Source of the DNA: Flavobacterium algicola
GTDB taxonomy: Bacteria; Bacteroidota; Bacteroidia; Flavobacteriales; Flavobacteriaceae
Direction of reading: 5' to 3'
Assembly: GCF_022399565.1 (NCBI RefSeq)
Contig: NZ_JAJTUT010000003.1
Location: 620,001 to 684,000 of the forward strand
Length of the DNA: 64,000 nucleotides
Part shown: one piece after another, positions 35,850-44,886 of the stretch
Layout: every line of letters begins with the position of its first letter
Position numbering within the stretch: position 1 is the stretch's first letter
Notes under the pieces: generated by a model
Database searches by the model: none
What the model was told of the DNA's origin: nothing
What the model saw: only the letters and a program-made list of their open reading frames with translations
Translations under genes and position numbers: made by a program

Positions 35850-36324
35850 TGGTTCAATGTTTAAGGTTTGTAATATTTGAACTCGAAAGATAGTGAAGAG
35901 TGGCTGAAAATCAAAACAATTCTCGTATTTCAGAATGATTCTTGTTATGAAATTATAATAAAGTTTCTAGTATAATGCACACTATTATTTTAAAATTTGT
36001 TTAAAATTTACTGGATGAGTTATGTTCGTAGTGTTATAATCTATCATTTTTTAATAAGTCTTTTAACAGATTTAAGAATCTTTTGTACCGATTCTTTTGA
36101 ATAATGCATAAAGTAAGTAATATTTATTTATTTTTACAGCCGAAAAAAAAGGTAAATGTTATTAATTCTAAATGGAGTAAATAAAACTTTAGTTTGTGAA
36201 TGGATTTTATAAGTAAATGAAAACTAATTTTGATAGTAAAACGTAATTAAAGATGCTATTAGAATTTTCAGCAATGAAAATCTTTAGATTAGAATACCAC
36301 AATTGAATGATTTAAATTTTTTTT
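35850..36324. other. 475-bp AT-rich intergenic region
   Basis: Between the divergent DUF349 and XRE genes. I see no gene, hairpin or repeat and no exact TAnnTTTG box near the XRE start; TTTAGTTTG at about 36190 is one base short. Confidence 0.5.
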
Positions 36325-36558
36325 ATGAGTAAATCGAGTGTATATATAAACATCAGGAAAATCCGCGAGTTGAAAAATTTAACGCGAGAATATGTTGCTG
36401 CTGAGCTAAATATGAGTATGAGTGGTTATGGTAAAATTGAACGTGGGGACGTAGATCTTACCGTTTCTAAATTGATCGAAATCTCCAAAGTTTTGGAAGT
36501 CTCACCAGAATTTATACTTAAATTTGATGTTTCTATTTTCTTTAATGAAGCAAAATAA
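36325..36558 (+). CDS. small XRE-family HTH regulator
   Basis: A 77-residue protein that is almost entirely a Cro/C1-type HTH domain: IRKIRELKNLTREYVAAELNMSMSGYGKIERGDVDLTVSKLIEISKVLEVSPEFIL in segments. It should bind DNA as a dimer. It closely resembles the 68-residue protein at 60347-60553; both start MSK, contain EYVA, an ERG-x-VDL turn and SKL. It lies directly downstream of, and convergent with, the phosphopantetheinyl transferase gene that ends the NRPS cluster. No kinase, toxin or other partner is seen. Confidence 0.8.
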   Translation: MSKSSVYINIRKIRELKNLTREYVAAELNMSMSGYGKIERGDVDLTVSKLIEISKVLEVSPEFILKFDVSIFFNEAK

Positions 36559-36644
36559 TAGGCGGATTTCCTTGAATTTACTTTAAAATTTACGGAGTTA
36601 TTATTTCACCTTAAATAGATAAATTCCTCATTTGCTATTAAACT

Positions 36645-37424
36645 TTATAACATCTTTAATATCTCATTTACATTGCTAGGAACGGTATAGAGTTTTATAC
36701 TAGCTGAATTTTGTAATGATTCTTCAAATGCTACACTACAACAATAGGCATCAGTTAACAAGAAACTATTGACCTTCCAGTTTTTGGACGTACTATGATA
36801 ATTAGAGTCGATAAAATGCTGTCCATCAATACACGGAACCTCTTTAAAACCTTCATCAATTCCCTTTCCTATTGCTTTTACAAATGCTTCTTTACGTGTC
36901 CACAGTTTGTAAAATTGTTCTTTTTGGTTGTGGGTTGTTGTGATACTATTTGCCGCATCATTAGTAAATATATCAGGAATAAGATCTATATAATCAAATT
37001 GTTTATCTAGATATTCAACATCAATGCCTATCTCCTTACTAGAGACGGCGATAACAGCAAAATCTTCTGCATGAGATATGTTAAAATGTATTTTAGGATG
37101 ATTGGCTAAATAGGGCTTTTTATTTGCTCCATATTCGAAAACGATATTATGCGCGCTCGTATTTGTATAAGATGCTAAAATCATTTTTAAAATAGAACGG
37201 TAAATAGTAAAGCGATCACTGTCCATTTTATTATGAAAGCGATTGGCCCTGTCTGTTTCTGAAGTATTTAAAAACCTCCCCAGTTCAGTCTTTAAAGCTG
37301 TGAATTGGGGAAGAAAAATGGAATAAATTATTACGTTATCGTTTCCTGATAAGATTTCGTTATTTAGCGGTAATTCGCATTTTGAAATACTAATATCATC
37401 TACAGAGATTTTAGATATTTGCAT
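36645..37424 (-). CDS. 4'-phosphopantetheinyl transferase (Sfp type)
   Basis: A 259-residue Sfp-type PPTase. Motifs: NKKPYL (101-106), HFNISHAEDFAVIAVS (113-128), the Mg-binding GIDVE (133-137) and WTRKEAFVKAIGKG (175-188). It transfers the CoA phosphopantetheine arm to the carrier-domain serines of the megasynthases. Its 5' end overlaps the 3' end of the upstream NRPS gene by 14 bp, so the two are translationally coupled and it is a genuine cluster member. Confidence 0.9.
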   Translation of the reverse strand: MQISKISVDDISISKCELPLNNEILSGNDNVIIYSIFLPQFTALKTELGRFLNTSETDRANRFHNKMDSDRFTIYRSILKMILASYTNTSAHNIVFEYGANKKPYLANHPKIHFNISHAEDFAVIAVSSKEIGIDVEYLDKQFDYIDLIPDIFTNDAANSITTTHNQKEQFYKLWTRKEAFVKAIGKGIDEGFKEVPCIDGQHFIDSNYHSTSKNWKVNSFLLTDAYCCSVAFEESLQNSASIKLYTVPSNVNEILKML

Positions 37425-40400
37425 GTTTTTTATCTAATATTTCCTGAATCATGTTTGCTAATATTTTATCATTTGGTGGTGCTACAATATTAAGATGATC
37501 TCCAGCTATATTGTGGATGTTGACGCCTTTTAAAGCAGCTTTTTTCCATCCTAGATGTTTCCCGTCATGTTTGTAAGTTTCATCGTTTTCTGCACGAAAT
37601 AATTCCACTTCAATATCTTGAGGAATAATTTTATAACGATCGACAATGTAATCCACTTTTGCATTTGCTTCCTCAAAAGTTTCTTGCGCCAATGCCTCTT
37701 GCTCAGTTAAATTTTCTTTTTTATTTAAATATTTTTTCTGAATGTAATCCGTCTTAGCGTTAAAGCGTAATTTTAATGCCTTCCAACTAGTAAACATCTC
37801 GAATAAATAATCCAATCTTCTATAGGTAAGACAATAGTACCTAATCATATTTTTCTGCCAAATTGGACCATAATAGTAAGAAGAATGCAAGTAAGTGTCA
37901 AGTAATACTACAGCACTTACAACTTTCCCTTTTTCTTTAAGTTGACGAGCCATTTCAAAGGCAACAACACCACCAAAAGAAAATCCAGATAAGGCATAAG
38001 GGCCATCAGGGTTTACTTTTTCAATAGATTCGATATAACGAGTTGCCATAGTTTCAATAGATTCAAACCAATTATCTAGACCATTTGAGCTAATACCTTG
38101 TAAAGCATAAACGGGTTGTTCTTTATCAAAATGATTTACAATATGTACAAAATTTAATATGTTAAGACCAGCTCCATGTACGATAAACAATGGTGGTTTT
38201 GTACCTTCTGATTTTAAAGCAACTAAGTGATCTGTTGTAATTTCTTCGACTTTTAAAAGTTTGGCAAACTTCTCCACAGTTGAATGTTGAAATAAGGCCG
38301 AAAGTGGAATTCTGATTCCTGTTTCTTTCTCTATTCTAATCATAACATTTACAGCCATAATAGAATGTCCGCCCATTTCAAAGAAATTACTAAAGATATC
38401 AATAGAATCTTTCTTCAATACGTCTTGCCAAATGTCAGCTACCAATTTTTCTTCAGAAGTACGGGGACCAGTACATTCCTCGTTTTTATGTGAGTCGCAT
38501 TCATATGCCAGTAAGGTAGTACGATCTACTTTATCATTCAACGTTCGTGGTAGTTTATCTAGAATATGAAAAAGATGAGGCACCATAAATTTAGGTAATT
38601 GAGATGCAATCTCATTTCTCCATAATCTTATTTCTTCTATCTCAGAGACAATAGTGTAATCAACTACAATAAAAGCAACAAGAATATCTTCTTTGGCTAA
38701 CACAATTGCCGACTTTATACCTTTTATAGACGTTAGGACATGTTCTATTTCTCCGATCTCAATTCGGTGACCTCGCACTTTAACTTGATGATCAATTCGA
38801 CCCAAACACATTACCTCATTACTAGGCAGCAATTTACCAATATCACCAGAAAGGTACATTATAGCATCTTTCTTGTCTGAGAATATATTCGGAATGTACT
38901 TTGATGCTGTCAGTTCTGGTTTTCCCAAATATCCTTTTCCAACTCCATCACCTCCAATAGCGATTTCGCCAATAGAATTGGGAGGTAGTAAATTCATCTG
39001 CTCATCTACGATATAATACTGCATATTGGCTATAGGAGCTCCGACAGAAATAATAGTGTCTTCCGTTTTTATATGCTTGCAAGATGAAAATATCGTTACC
39101 TCTGTAGGACCATAAAGTGTCCATAATTGTTCACTTCTCTGAATTAAATCCTTAGCCAATTTAGCAGGTAGTGGCTCACCACAACACCAAATTTTTATAG
39201 GCAATTTTTTTGACCATCCCGAATCCAAAAGCATCTGGTATGTCGTAGGTGTCGCTACAATCAAAGAAATTTTTTCTTTATCAAGCATTTCATAGAAAAG
39301 TCGACCATCACTAGATGTTTCGTGATCAGGTAATACTAATACAGCTCCTTTAAATAGAGGGAAAAATAATTCAAAGCTCGCTATATCAAAAGATATAGTT
39401 GAAATGAAAGGAACGCGATCCGTCTCTTTTATACCAGGTTCGTTTTCCAATGAACAAAGTAAGTTAACTACATTTCGATTAGTAATTTTTGCTCCTTTGG
39501 GTTTTCCAGTAGAACCCGAAGTGTACAAAAGATATAGAGTGTTTTCTGGATCAACTTCTTTCTCCAGTTTAGTTTCAGGATATTGGTCTAGAGAGCGCAT
39601 AGCGTCATCTATTAATATTGTATTATCACATTTTGGTAATCGAAGAGCCAATGCTTCACTTGTCAATAAAAATTTGGCCTCAGAATCGCTCATCATGTAC
39701 TCTACACGTTTTGTTGGATATTCGTGATCCAAAGGAAGGTAAGCAGCTCCACACTGAATAATGGCTAAAATAGCATAAACCAATTCCGGACTTCTAGGAA
39801 AAGAAACAGCTATATAATCTCCAGATTGAACACCTTGAGCGTCTAGGTAATGAGCAAATTGATTTACTTTTACATGTAAATCTTTGTATGTAATTTGAAT
39901 ATTTTTATATTCAAGTGCAATATTATTTGGTGAAAATTCGGCTTGCTTATTTAATAACGCTGATAACGAAACGTTAGGATATAAAGTATTAGTATCGTTA
40001 AGCGTACGGTAGTTTGCAAAGTAATCTCCGTTTACAAATGCATTTAAAGGTTTGTTTTGTTCTGAAATTAATTTAAGTATAGTTTCCTCAAATGATAGTA
40101 ATAAAGTGTTAATGGTTTCTTCTTTGAATAATGATGTATTATAAGAGCATTGAAAAGTAGGTTTATTCTTCGACATACAAGCATGCAACTGTAGCTCAAA
40201 TGATGCAAAATCTCTTGGATTAATGATAAAATCATAAGTAAGACCTACAAATGAAAATTCACTTTCTATATCACGACTTAAGTCAACTGTCATTGTTACA
40301 GGCACCAAAGGTACTCTGGATGGATCTCTTGCTATAGCCAATTTTTGAAGCAAATGTCCAAAACTTATTTGATGGTGGTTTTGAGCAGTTAGAACTTCAG

Positions 40401-41406
40401 GTTTTCTTTGTTTTAAATAATCTAAAAAACTCTTTTTGGAATCAATTTTACTGCGAATTGGAAGCAAATTTGCACAATTCCCAATCATGTGGTTCATGTC
40501 ATAACGCCTGTTGCCAGAAACTGGAACTCCGACAATAAGATCATTTTGACCCGTGATTTTATAAAGAAAGACTTCGTATGCAGCCAATAGGGTAGTAGCT
40601 AGACTACAACCAGCACTATTACCCAATTGCTTCAACGAAGCAATTAACTTAGGATCTACAGTAAAGTCAAATCGCTTACTACTGTATGTGCGCAGTGAAG
40701 GTCGTGGGAAATCTATCGGTAATTCGACAGTTGGAACAGATTCTTTATATACCGACAACCAATAATCTTCAGTTTCTTTGTAATCGATACTTCCTATTAC
40801 TGAATTTGCAATCCTTGAAAATTCGCTGAACAATTCAGGTTTAGGAAGCGTAAATGTTGTTTTTTCTATAAAGGAAGAATAGAGTACACTAAGTTCTTCT
40901 AATATTATATTTATACTCAAACCATCGCCAATAATATGATGATGTGTAAGTATTAAGATATTTTCTAAGATATCGGTCTTAATTAATCTGACTTTAAATA
41001 GAGAATCTTCAGAAAGGTTGAAAGCAGTATTTACTTCTCTACTTATAATTTCCTCCTTTAAACGATTTTTTTCATTTGCAGTATGGTTACAAATATCATC
41101 GTAAATTAATTCGACCTCTAAATTTTTATGAATTTTCATAGAGCTGCCATCAACACTAAAAGTAGCGCGTAAACAATCATGACGCTGTATTACATTGTGC
41201 AAAGCATATCGAAAAGCTTCAATCACAAATTTACCTTTGAATGTGATCGAATAAGAAAGATTGTATGCTTTGTTCGCATCATCAGAGCCTAGTAAACAGT
41301 CCGTCCAAATTTCTAATTGTGAATTAGTAGTTTGTATGACACTCTCAACTTCCGATCGATCAGGATCAGATTGTAAATTCTCGATTAATTTTGAATATTC
41401 TTTCAT
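37411..41406 (-). CDS. NRPS module C-A-T-TE
   Basis: A 1,331-residue one-module NRPS. C domain at about 20-450 with HHIIGDG (156-162). A domain at about 480-965, with A3 TSGSTGKPKG and YGPTEVT. The A10 motif reads NDKVDR (Lys959) instead of NGKIDR, a conservative change that keeps Lys. T domain at about 985-1050 with Ser1015 in GGHS. Thioesterase at about 1062-1325 with Ser1143 (GFSFGG) and His1304 (GDHLNI), so the catalytic Ser-His pair is intact. My hand-aligned 10-residue pocket code is DIFVWCLIFK; I do not recognise a substrate. It follows the A-T-TE gene with a 124-bp gap. Confidence 0.92.
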   Translation of the reverse strand: MKEYSKLIENLQSDPDRSEVESVIQTTNSQLEIWTDCLLGSDDANKAYNLSYSITFKGKFVIEAFRYALHNVIQRHDCLRATFSVDGSSMKIHKNLEVELIYDDICNHTANEKNRLKEEIISREVNTAFNLSEDSLFKVRLIKTDILENILILTHHHIIGDGLSINIILEELSVLYSSFIEKTTFTLPKPELFSEFSRIANSVIGSIDYKETEDYWLSVYKESVPTVELPIDFPRPSLRTYSSKRFDFTVDPKLIASLKQLGNSAGCSLATTLLAAYEVFLYKITGQNDLIVGVPVSGNRRYDMNHMIGNCANLLPIRSKIDSKKSFLDYLKQRKPEVLTAQNHHQISFGHLLQKLAIARDPSRVPLVPVTMTVDLSRDIESEFSFVGLTYDFIINPRDFASFELQLHACMSKNKPTFQCSYNTSLFKEETINTLLLSFEETILKLISEQNKPLNAFVNGDYFANYRTLNDTNTLYPNVSLSALLNKQAEFSPNNIALEYKNIQITYKDLHVKVNQFAHYLDAQGVQSGDYIAVSFPRSPELVYAILAIIQCGAAYLPLDHEYPTKRVEYMMSDSEAKFLLTSEALALRLPKCDNTILIDDAMRSLDQYPETKLEKEVDPENTLYLLYTSGSTGKPKGAKITNRNVVNLLCSLENEPGIKETDRVPFISTISFDIASFELFFPLFKGAVLVLPDHETSSDGRLFYEMLDKEKISLIVATPTTYQMLLDSGWSKKLPIKIWCCGEPLPAKLAKDLIQRSEQLWTLYGPTEVTIFSSCKHIKTEDTIISVGAPIANMQYYIVDEQMNLLPPNSIGEIAIGGDGVGKGYLGKPELTASKYIPNIFSDKKDAIMYLSGDIGKLLPSNEVMCLGRIDHQVKVRGHRIEIGEIEHVLTSIKGIKSAIVLAKEDILVAFIVVDYTIVSEIEEIRLWRNEIASQLPKFMVPHLFHILDKLPRTLNDKVDRTTLLAYECDSHKNEECTGPRTSEEKLVADIWQDVLKKDSIDIFSNFFEMGGHSIMAVNVMIRIEKETGIRIPLSALFQHSTVEKFAKLLKVEEITTDHLVALKSEGTKPPLFIVHGAGLNILNFVHIVNHFDKEQPVYALQGISSNGLDNWFESIETMATRYIESIEKVNPDGPYALSGFSFGGVVAFEMARQLKEKGKVVSAVVLLDTYLHSSYYYGPIWQKNMIRYYCLTYRRLDYLFEMFTSWKALKLRFNAKTDYIQKKYLNKKENLTEQEALAQETFEEANAKVDYIVDRYKIIPQDIEVELFRAENDETYKHDGKHLGWKKAALKGVNIHNIAGDHLNIVAPPNDKILANMIQEILDKKHANI

Positions 41407-41530
41407 GTCATGTAAGGTTTATAGAGATTTATATTTGGGGCGTTTAAATATAAGTATTTTTAATAGATGAAATTGGTTTGTGCTTGATATGATTCGTTTA
41501 GATCATAAGTGTAAATTGATGAAAAACTTT

Positions 41531-44200
41531 TTAGAGCATACAATATTCTAATAATGCTTCACACTCTGTTTCGAATATAAATAGAAAATTGAGGTGAAAA
41601 AGAATAACTTTATCAACAAGTCCTTGGATTATTTTAGCTAAATTTTTGTCATGCGGACTTTCTCTGATATCAAAATTATCGCCAGGTATGTGATGAATAG
41701 AAATTCCTTCAGTCGCTGCTTTTTTCCACCCCAAGTGAGTTGGTGCTAGGGTGTGAGCTGGATGATCTTTAGAACGAATTAAATCTATTTTAAAAGGTTG
41801 TGGTTTAAGATGGTAACGGTCCAGAATAGTGTTGACTAGACTTACTGCCGTAACAAATTGTTGGTGAGCAAGTATTTCTTGTTCACTACTCTTAGTATCT
41901 TTTTCAAGATGCTTTTTTAATAAATATTCCTTTTTTTCAGTTATACGTTTTTTAAAAGCTTTTCTGCTCACTAGCATTTCCCCAAAGTAGCGGGCTCTTC
42001 TGCTTGTACGGGCAAGAGTCCTAATTAATTTTTTATGCTTAGTGTTTTTATAATAATAAGCAGAATCAACATAAGAGTCCAATACGGCAGTCATGCATAC
42101 TTCTCTACCTTGCTGTTTCAACTGGCGAGTCATTTCAAAAGCGACAACACCACCAATACAAAAACCTACTAGAGCATAAGGGCCTTTTGGATTTACTTTG
42201 ACTATAGCTTCGACATAATGAGATGCCATCTCCTCGACAGATTGATACCAGTGATCATATCCTCTAGGACCAACTCCTTGAATACCATAAAATGGCTGGT
42301 CGTCATTAAAATGTTTACTCATATTGACCAAACTCAAAACATTCAATCCGCCGCCATGAATCATAAAGATTGGCGTTTTGCTTCCATTCGCTTTTAGAGG
42401 TACAATACAGTCGGCGTAGGTTTCACTATCGGTATGCATTAATTTTGCAAACTTTTCTACAGTAGCATGATCGAATAATGTTGATAAAGAAATCCTTTTC
42501 CCAGTATGTTTTTCAATATCTGAAATAATTTTTACAGCTTTAATAGAGTGGCCACCTAATTCGAAAAAATTACTCTGGATATCTATAGTGTCTAAGTTCA
42601 AATTTTCTTTCCAGATAGTGGCAACTAATTTTTCCTCTTCAGACTTCGGTGCGTTATATGTTTTATTAACTTCAGATGTTAAAGTATAAGCAACCAACTC
42701 TTTACGATCAATTTTCCCGTTTATGGTAGTTGGGATTTTGTCGATTATATAGAAAATTTGGGGTACCATATAGTCTGGTAGCTGACTGTTTAAATAGTTT
42801 TTTAAAAGTTGTTTGTATTCACCATACTCTGTGCTTTCTCCCATAGGAACAATCAAAGCAACAAGAGTTTGTTCTTTAACGAGTACAACAGCAGATTTTA
42901 CAAATGCATTAGAAAGTAAAACATGTTCTATTTCTTCAATTTCAATTCTGTAGCCTCTTACTTTTACTTGATGATCAATTCGTCCCAAACATTGTAGATT
43001 ACCATTAGGCAAAAGCTTTCCTAGATCTCCAGAAAAGTATATTTTACCTTCCAAGTAAGGATCAAATGGATTAGCTAAAAAGCGTTCGTTAGTAAGTTTA
43101 GTATTATTCAGATAGCCCAAAGAAACACCATCGCCTGCAATTACGATTTCTCCAACTTCACCATCATTTACCGGATTTTTATTTTTGTCTAATAAATATA
43201 CCTTGGTGTTTGCAATAGGTTTCCCAATATGGATAGGATCATCATTAAGGTCAATTTTAGTTAGAAATGAACATACAGTAGTTTCTGTTGGACCGTAAAT
43301 ATTCCACAATTCATCACACAATGAAAGTAATTTTTGAGCTAATACTATTGGAACTGATTCACCACCAATTAAGGCTTTTATTTTTAACGGTTTCTCCCAT
43401 CCCGAATCTAGTAAAATTTGCCAAATGCTTGGAGTCCCCCAAATTATAGTAATATTTTCTTCAATTGCTTTTTCTAAAAGTAACTTTCCGTCCAACCTAG
43501 TATCTTCGTTAACAAGGACTATACAAGCACCAAAAAGTAATGGAAGGTATATTTCCATTACCATCGCATCAAAAGATATTGTAGTTACAGAAAAAATTTT
43601 ATCATTTTCGTCAATCCCGGGCTCAATAGCCATCGAAAAAAGAAGGTTAATTGCATTATAATGAGCTACTTGAACTCCTTTAGGCTTACCTGTCGATCCT
43701 GAAGTATAAATGACATAAGCAGGGGATTCAGGGGCTATTTCAATATTTAAGAAATCTGAAGAAAAAGCTGAAATCGCATTTAGAATTGTATCTATTTTTA
43801 TAAACTTAATAGTAGAGCTTTTTAATGGTTTTACACCAATATGGAATACAGCTGCAGCATCTTCGAAAATTACATTTAACCGTGCTTCTGGATATTTTGT
43901 GTCAACTGGCACATACGAAGCTCCGCATTGCAATATGGCAAAAAGCGATATAATTAATTCGGGAGATCGCTCAAGAGATACAGTTACAATCTGCCCTGGT
44001 CTTAATCCTTGATCCCATAGATAATTTGCAGTTTTATTAATTTTCTCCGACAGCTCACTGTAAGTAATTTTTTCTCCATCAAATTCAATGGCTATTGCAT
44101 GTGGTAATTTCACAGCTTGATCTGCAAATAGCTTATGCAAATTTGTTTTAGGATAATCTAATTTTCTACCGCTAATCATTGTGTAAAGCTGCTCCATCAT
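41531..44200 (-). CDS. NRPS module A-T-TE without condensation domain
   Basis: An 889-residue protein starting directly with an A domain (about 20-505), T domain (about 525-590, Ser552 in GGHS) and TE (about 600-865). Hand-aligned pocket code DAMWLGIVCK, the same as in the 1,326-residue protein. The TE has Cys681 in GFCIGG where the two sister proteins have Ser, and Asn842 (GDNFDI) where they have His, so two catalytic residues are replaced. The C-terminus carries an extra ~25 hydrophobic and Cys-containing residues after the usual TE end. It could load the first residue of a short chain for the C-A-T-TE protein downstream. A promoter of its own lies at 44215-44245. Confidence 0.88.
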   Translation of the reverse strand: MMEQLYTMISGRKLDYPKTNLHKLFADQAVKLPHAIAIEFDGEKITYSELSEKINKTANYLWDQGLRPGQIVTVSLERSPELIISLFAILQCGASYVPVDTKYPEARLNVIFEDAAAVFHIGVKPLKSSTIKFIKIDTILNAISAFSSDFLNIEIAPESPAYVIYTSGSTGKPKGVQVAHYNAINLLFSMAIEPGIDENDKIFSVTTISFDAMVMEIYLPLLFGACIVLVNEDTRLDGKLLLEKAIEENITIIWGTPSIWQILLDSGWEKPLKIKALIGGESVPIVLAQKLLSLCDELWNIYGPTETTVCSFLTKIDLNDDPIHIGKPIANTKVYLLDKNKNPVNDGEVGEIVIAGDGVSLGYLNNTKLTNERFLANPFDPYLEGKIYFSGDLGKLLPNGNLQCLGRIDHQVKVRGYRIEIEEIEHVLLSNAFVKSAVVLVKEQTLVALIVPMGESTEYGEYKQLLKNYLNSQLPDYMVPQIFYIIDKIPTTINGKIDRKELVAYTLTSEVNKTYNAPKSEEEKLVATIWKENLNLDTIDIQSNFFELGGHSIKAVKIISDIEKHTGKRISLSTLFDHATVEKFAKLMHTDSETYADCIVPLKANGSKTPIFMIHGGGLNVLSLVNMSKHFNDDQPFYGIQGVGPRGYDHWYQSVEEMASHYVEAIVKVNPKGPYALVGFCIGGVVAFEMTRQLKQQGREVCMTAVLDSYVDSAYYYKNTKHKKLIRTLARTSRRARYFGEMLVSRKAFKKRITEKKEYLLKKHLEKDTKSSEQEILAHQQFVTAVSLVNTILDRYHLKPQPFKIDLIRSKDHPAHTLAPTHLGWKKAATEGISIHHIPGDNFDIRESPHDKNLAKIIQGLVDKVILFHLNFLFIFETECEALLEYCML

Positions 44201-44886
44201 TACTGTATTAATTACAAAACTATTTTATTCTAATAAAATTCCCAACGCTATAGATGCTATTAGTGATGTTTTTACTAAAATAAAGTAAGGTGTCACTTAT
44301 GATAAATAATCTTAATGTAGTTATTTTATTATATAGTAATAAATAGCACAGTAAAAAAACGCATAATTTTCCAATAATACTTGTGTAGTCTATATAAGGC
44401 TATTATAGTCGACAAACAACATATTTTTGATAAGTTTAAAGTATTTACTACCAGCAGATTCCATTTATTTTTGTTTATGTAAAATTGAATTACTACTGAT
44501 TTATAAAACAATAGACTCGCTTTATATGATGAATATCCTGAAAATTAAGATAAGTTTTTTTCGAATATTGATTGAAATGAATGCTGATTAAGATTTAAAG
44601 ATATACACTTGTAGAAAAAATTATTCGTGATAAGTTTACTATGATTTACATGGAAACTATTGTGTAGAAAAAAAATGATACACTCATATTAACTTCGCAG
44701 TAGGTCGTTACTATCATATCTAAAAAAACTTCAGTAGGAGAAAACGGTTTTTAAATGTTAATTAAACACCTACCTTTCAATGTTCATATATCAATATTAT
44801 ATGCTGAAAAACTCTACAGCGAATAGACCTAAAATAGAAGGTATATCCTTGGCTTGAAACGTTTAGCATATTTTGTAATAAGAATA
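44201..44886. other. 686-bp intergenic region inside the NRPS cluster
   Basis: AT-rich. Apart from the minus-strand promoter at 44215-44245 I see no hairpin, repeat or remains of a condensation domain. Confidence 0.5.
44215..44245 (-). promoter_or_regulatory. promoter of the second NRPS transcription unit
   Basis: On the minus strand a TTG (44245-44243), a 20-bp spacer and TAGTTTTG (44222-44215) fit the consensus TTG-N17-23-TAnnTTTG. The leader would be about 10 nt. The A-T-TE, C-A-T-TE and PPTase genes are therefore probably transcribed apart from the PKS gene. Confidence 0.65.

Noticed and set aside
41531..44200. Cys-type thioesterase forming a beta-lactone (as in obafluorin-type TEs)
   Set aside because: A Cys nucleophile alone would fit, but the catalytic His position is Asn here, so an inactive or passing-on role is more likely.
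44201..44886. Pseudogene of the missing condensation domain in the gap before the A-T-TE gene
   Set aside because: I found no HHxxxDG-like or other C-domain sequence in any frame; only a 60-codon frame without similarity.
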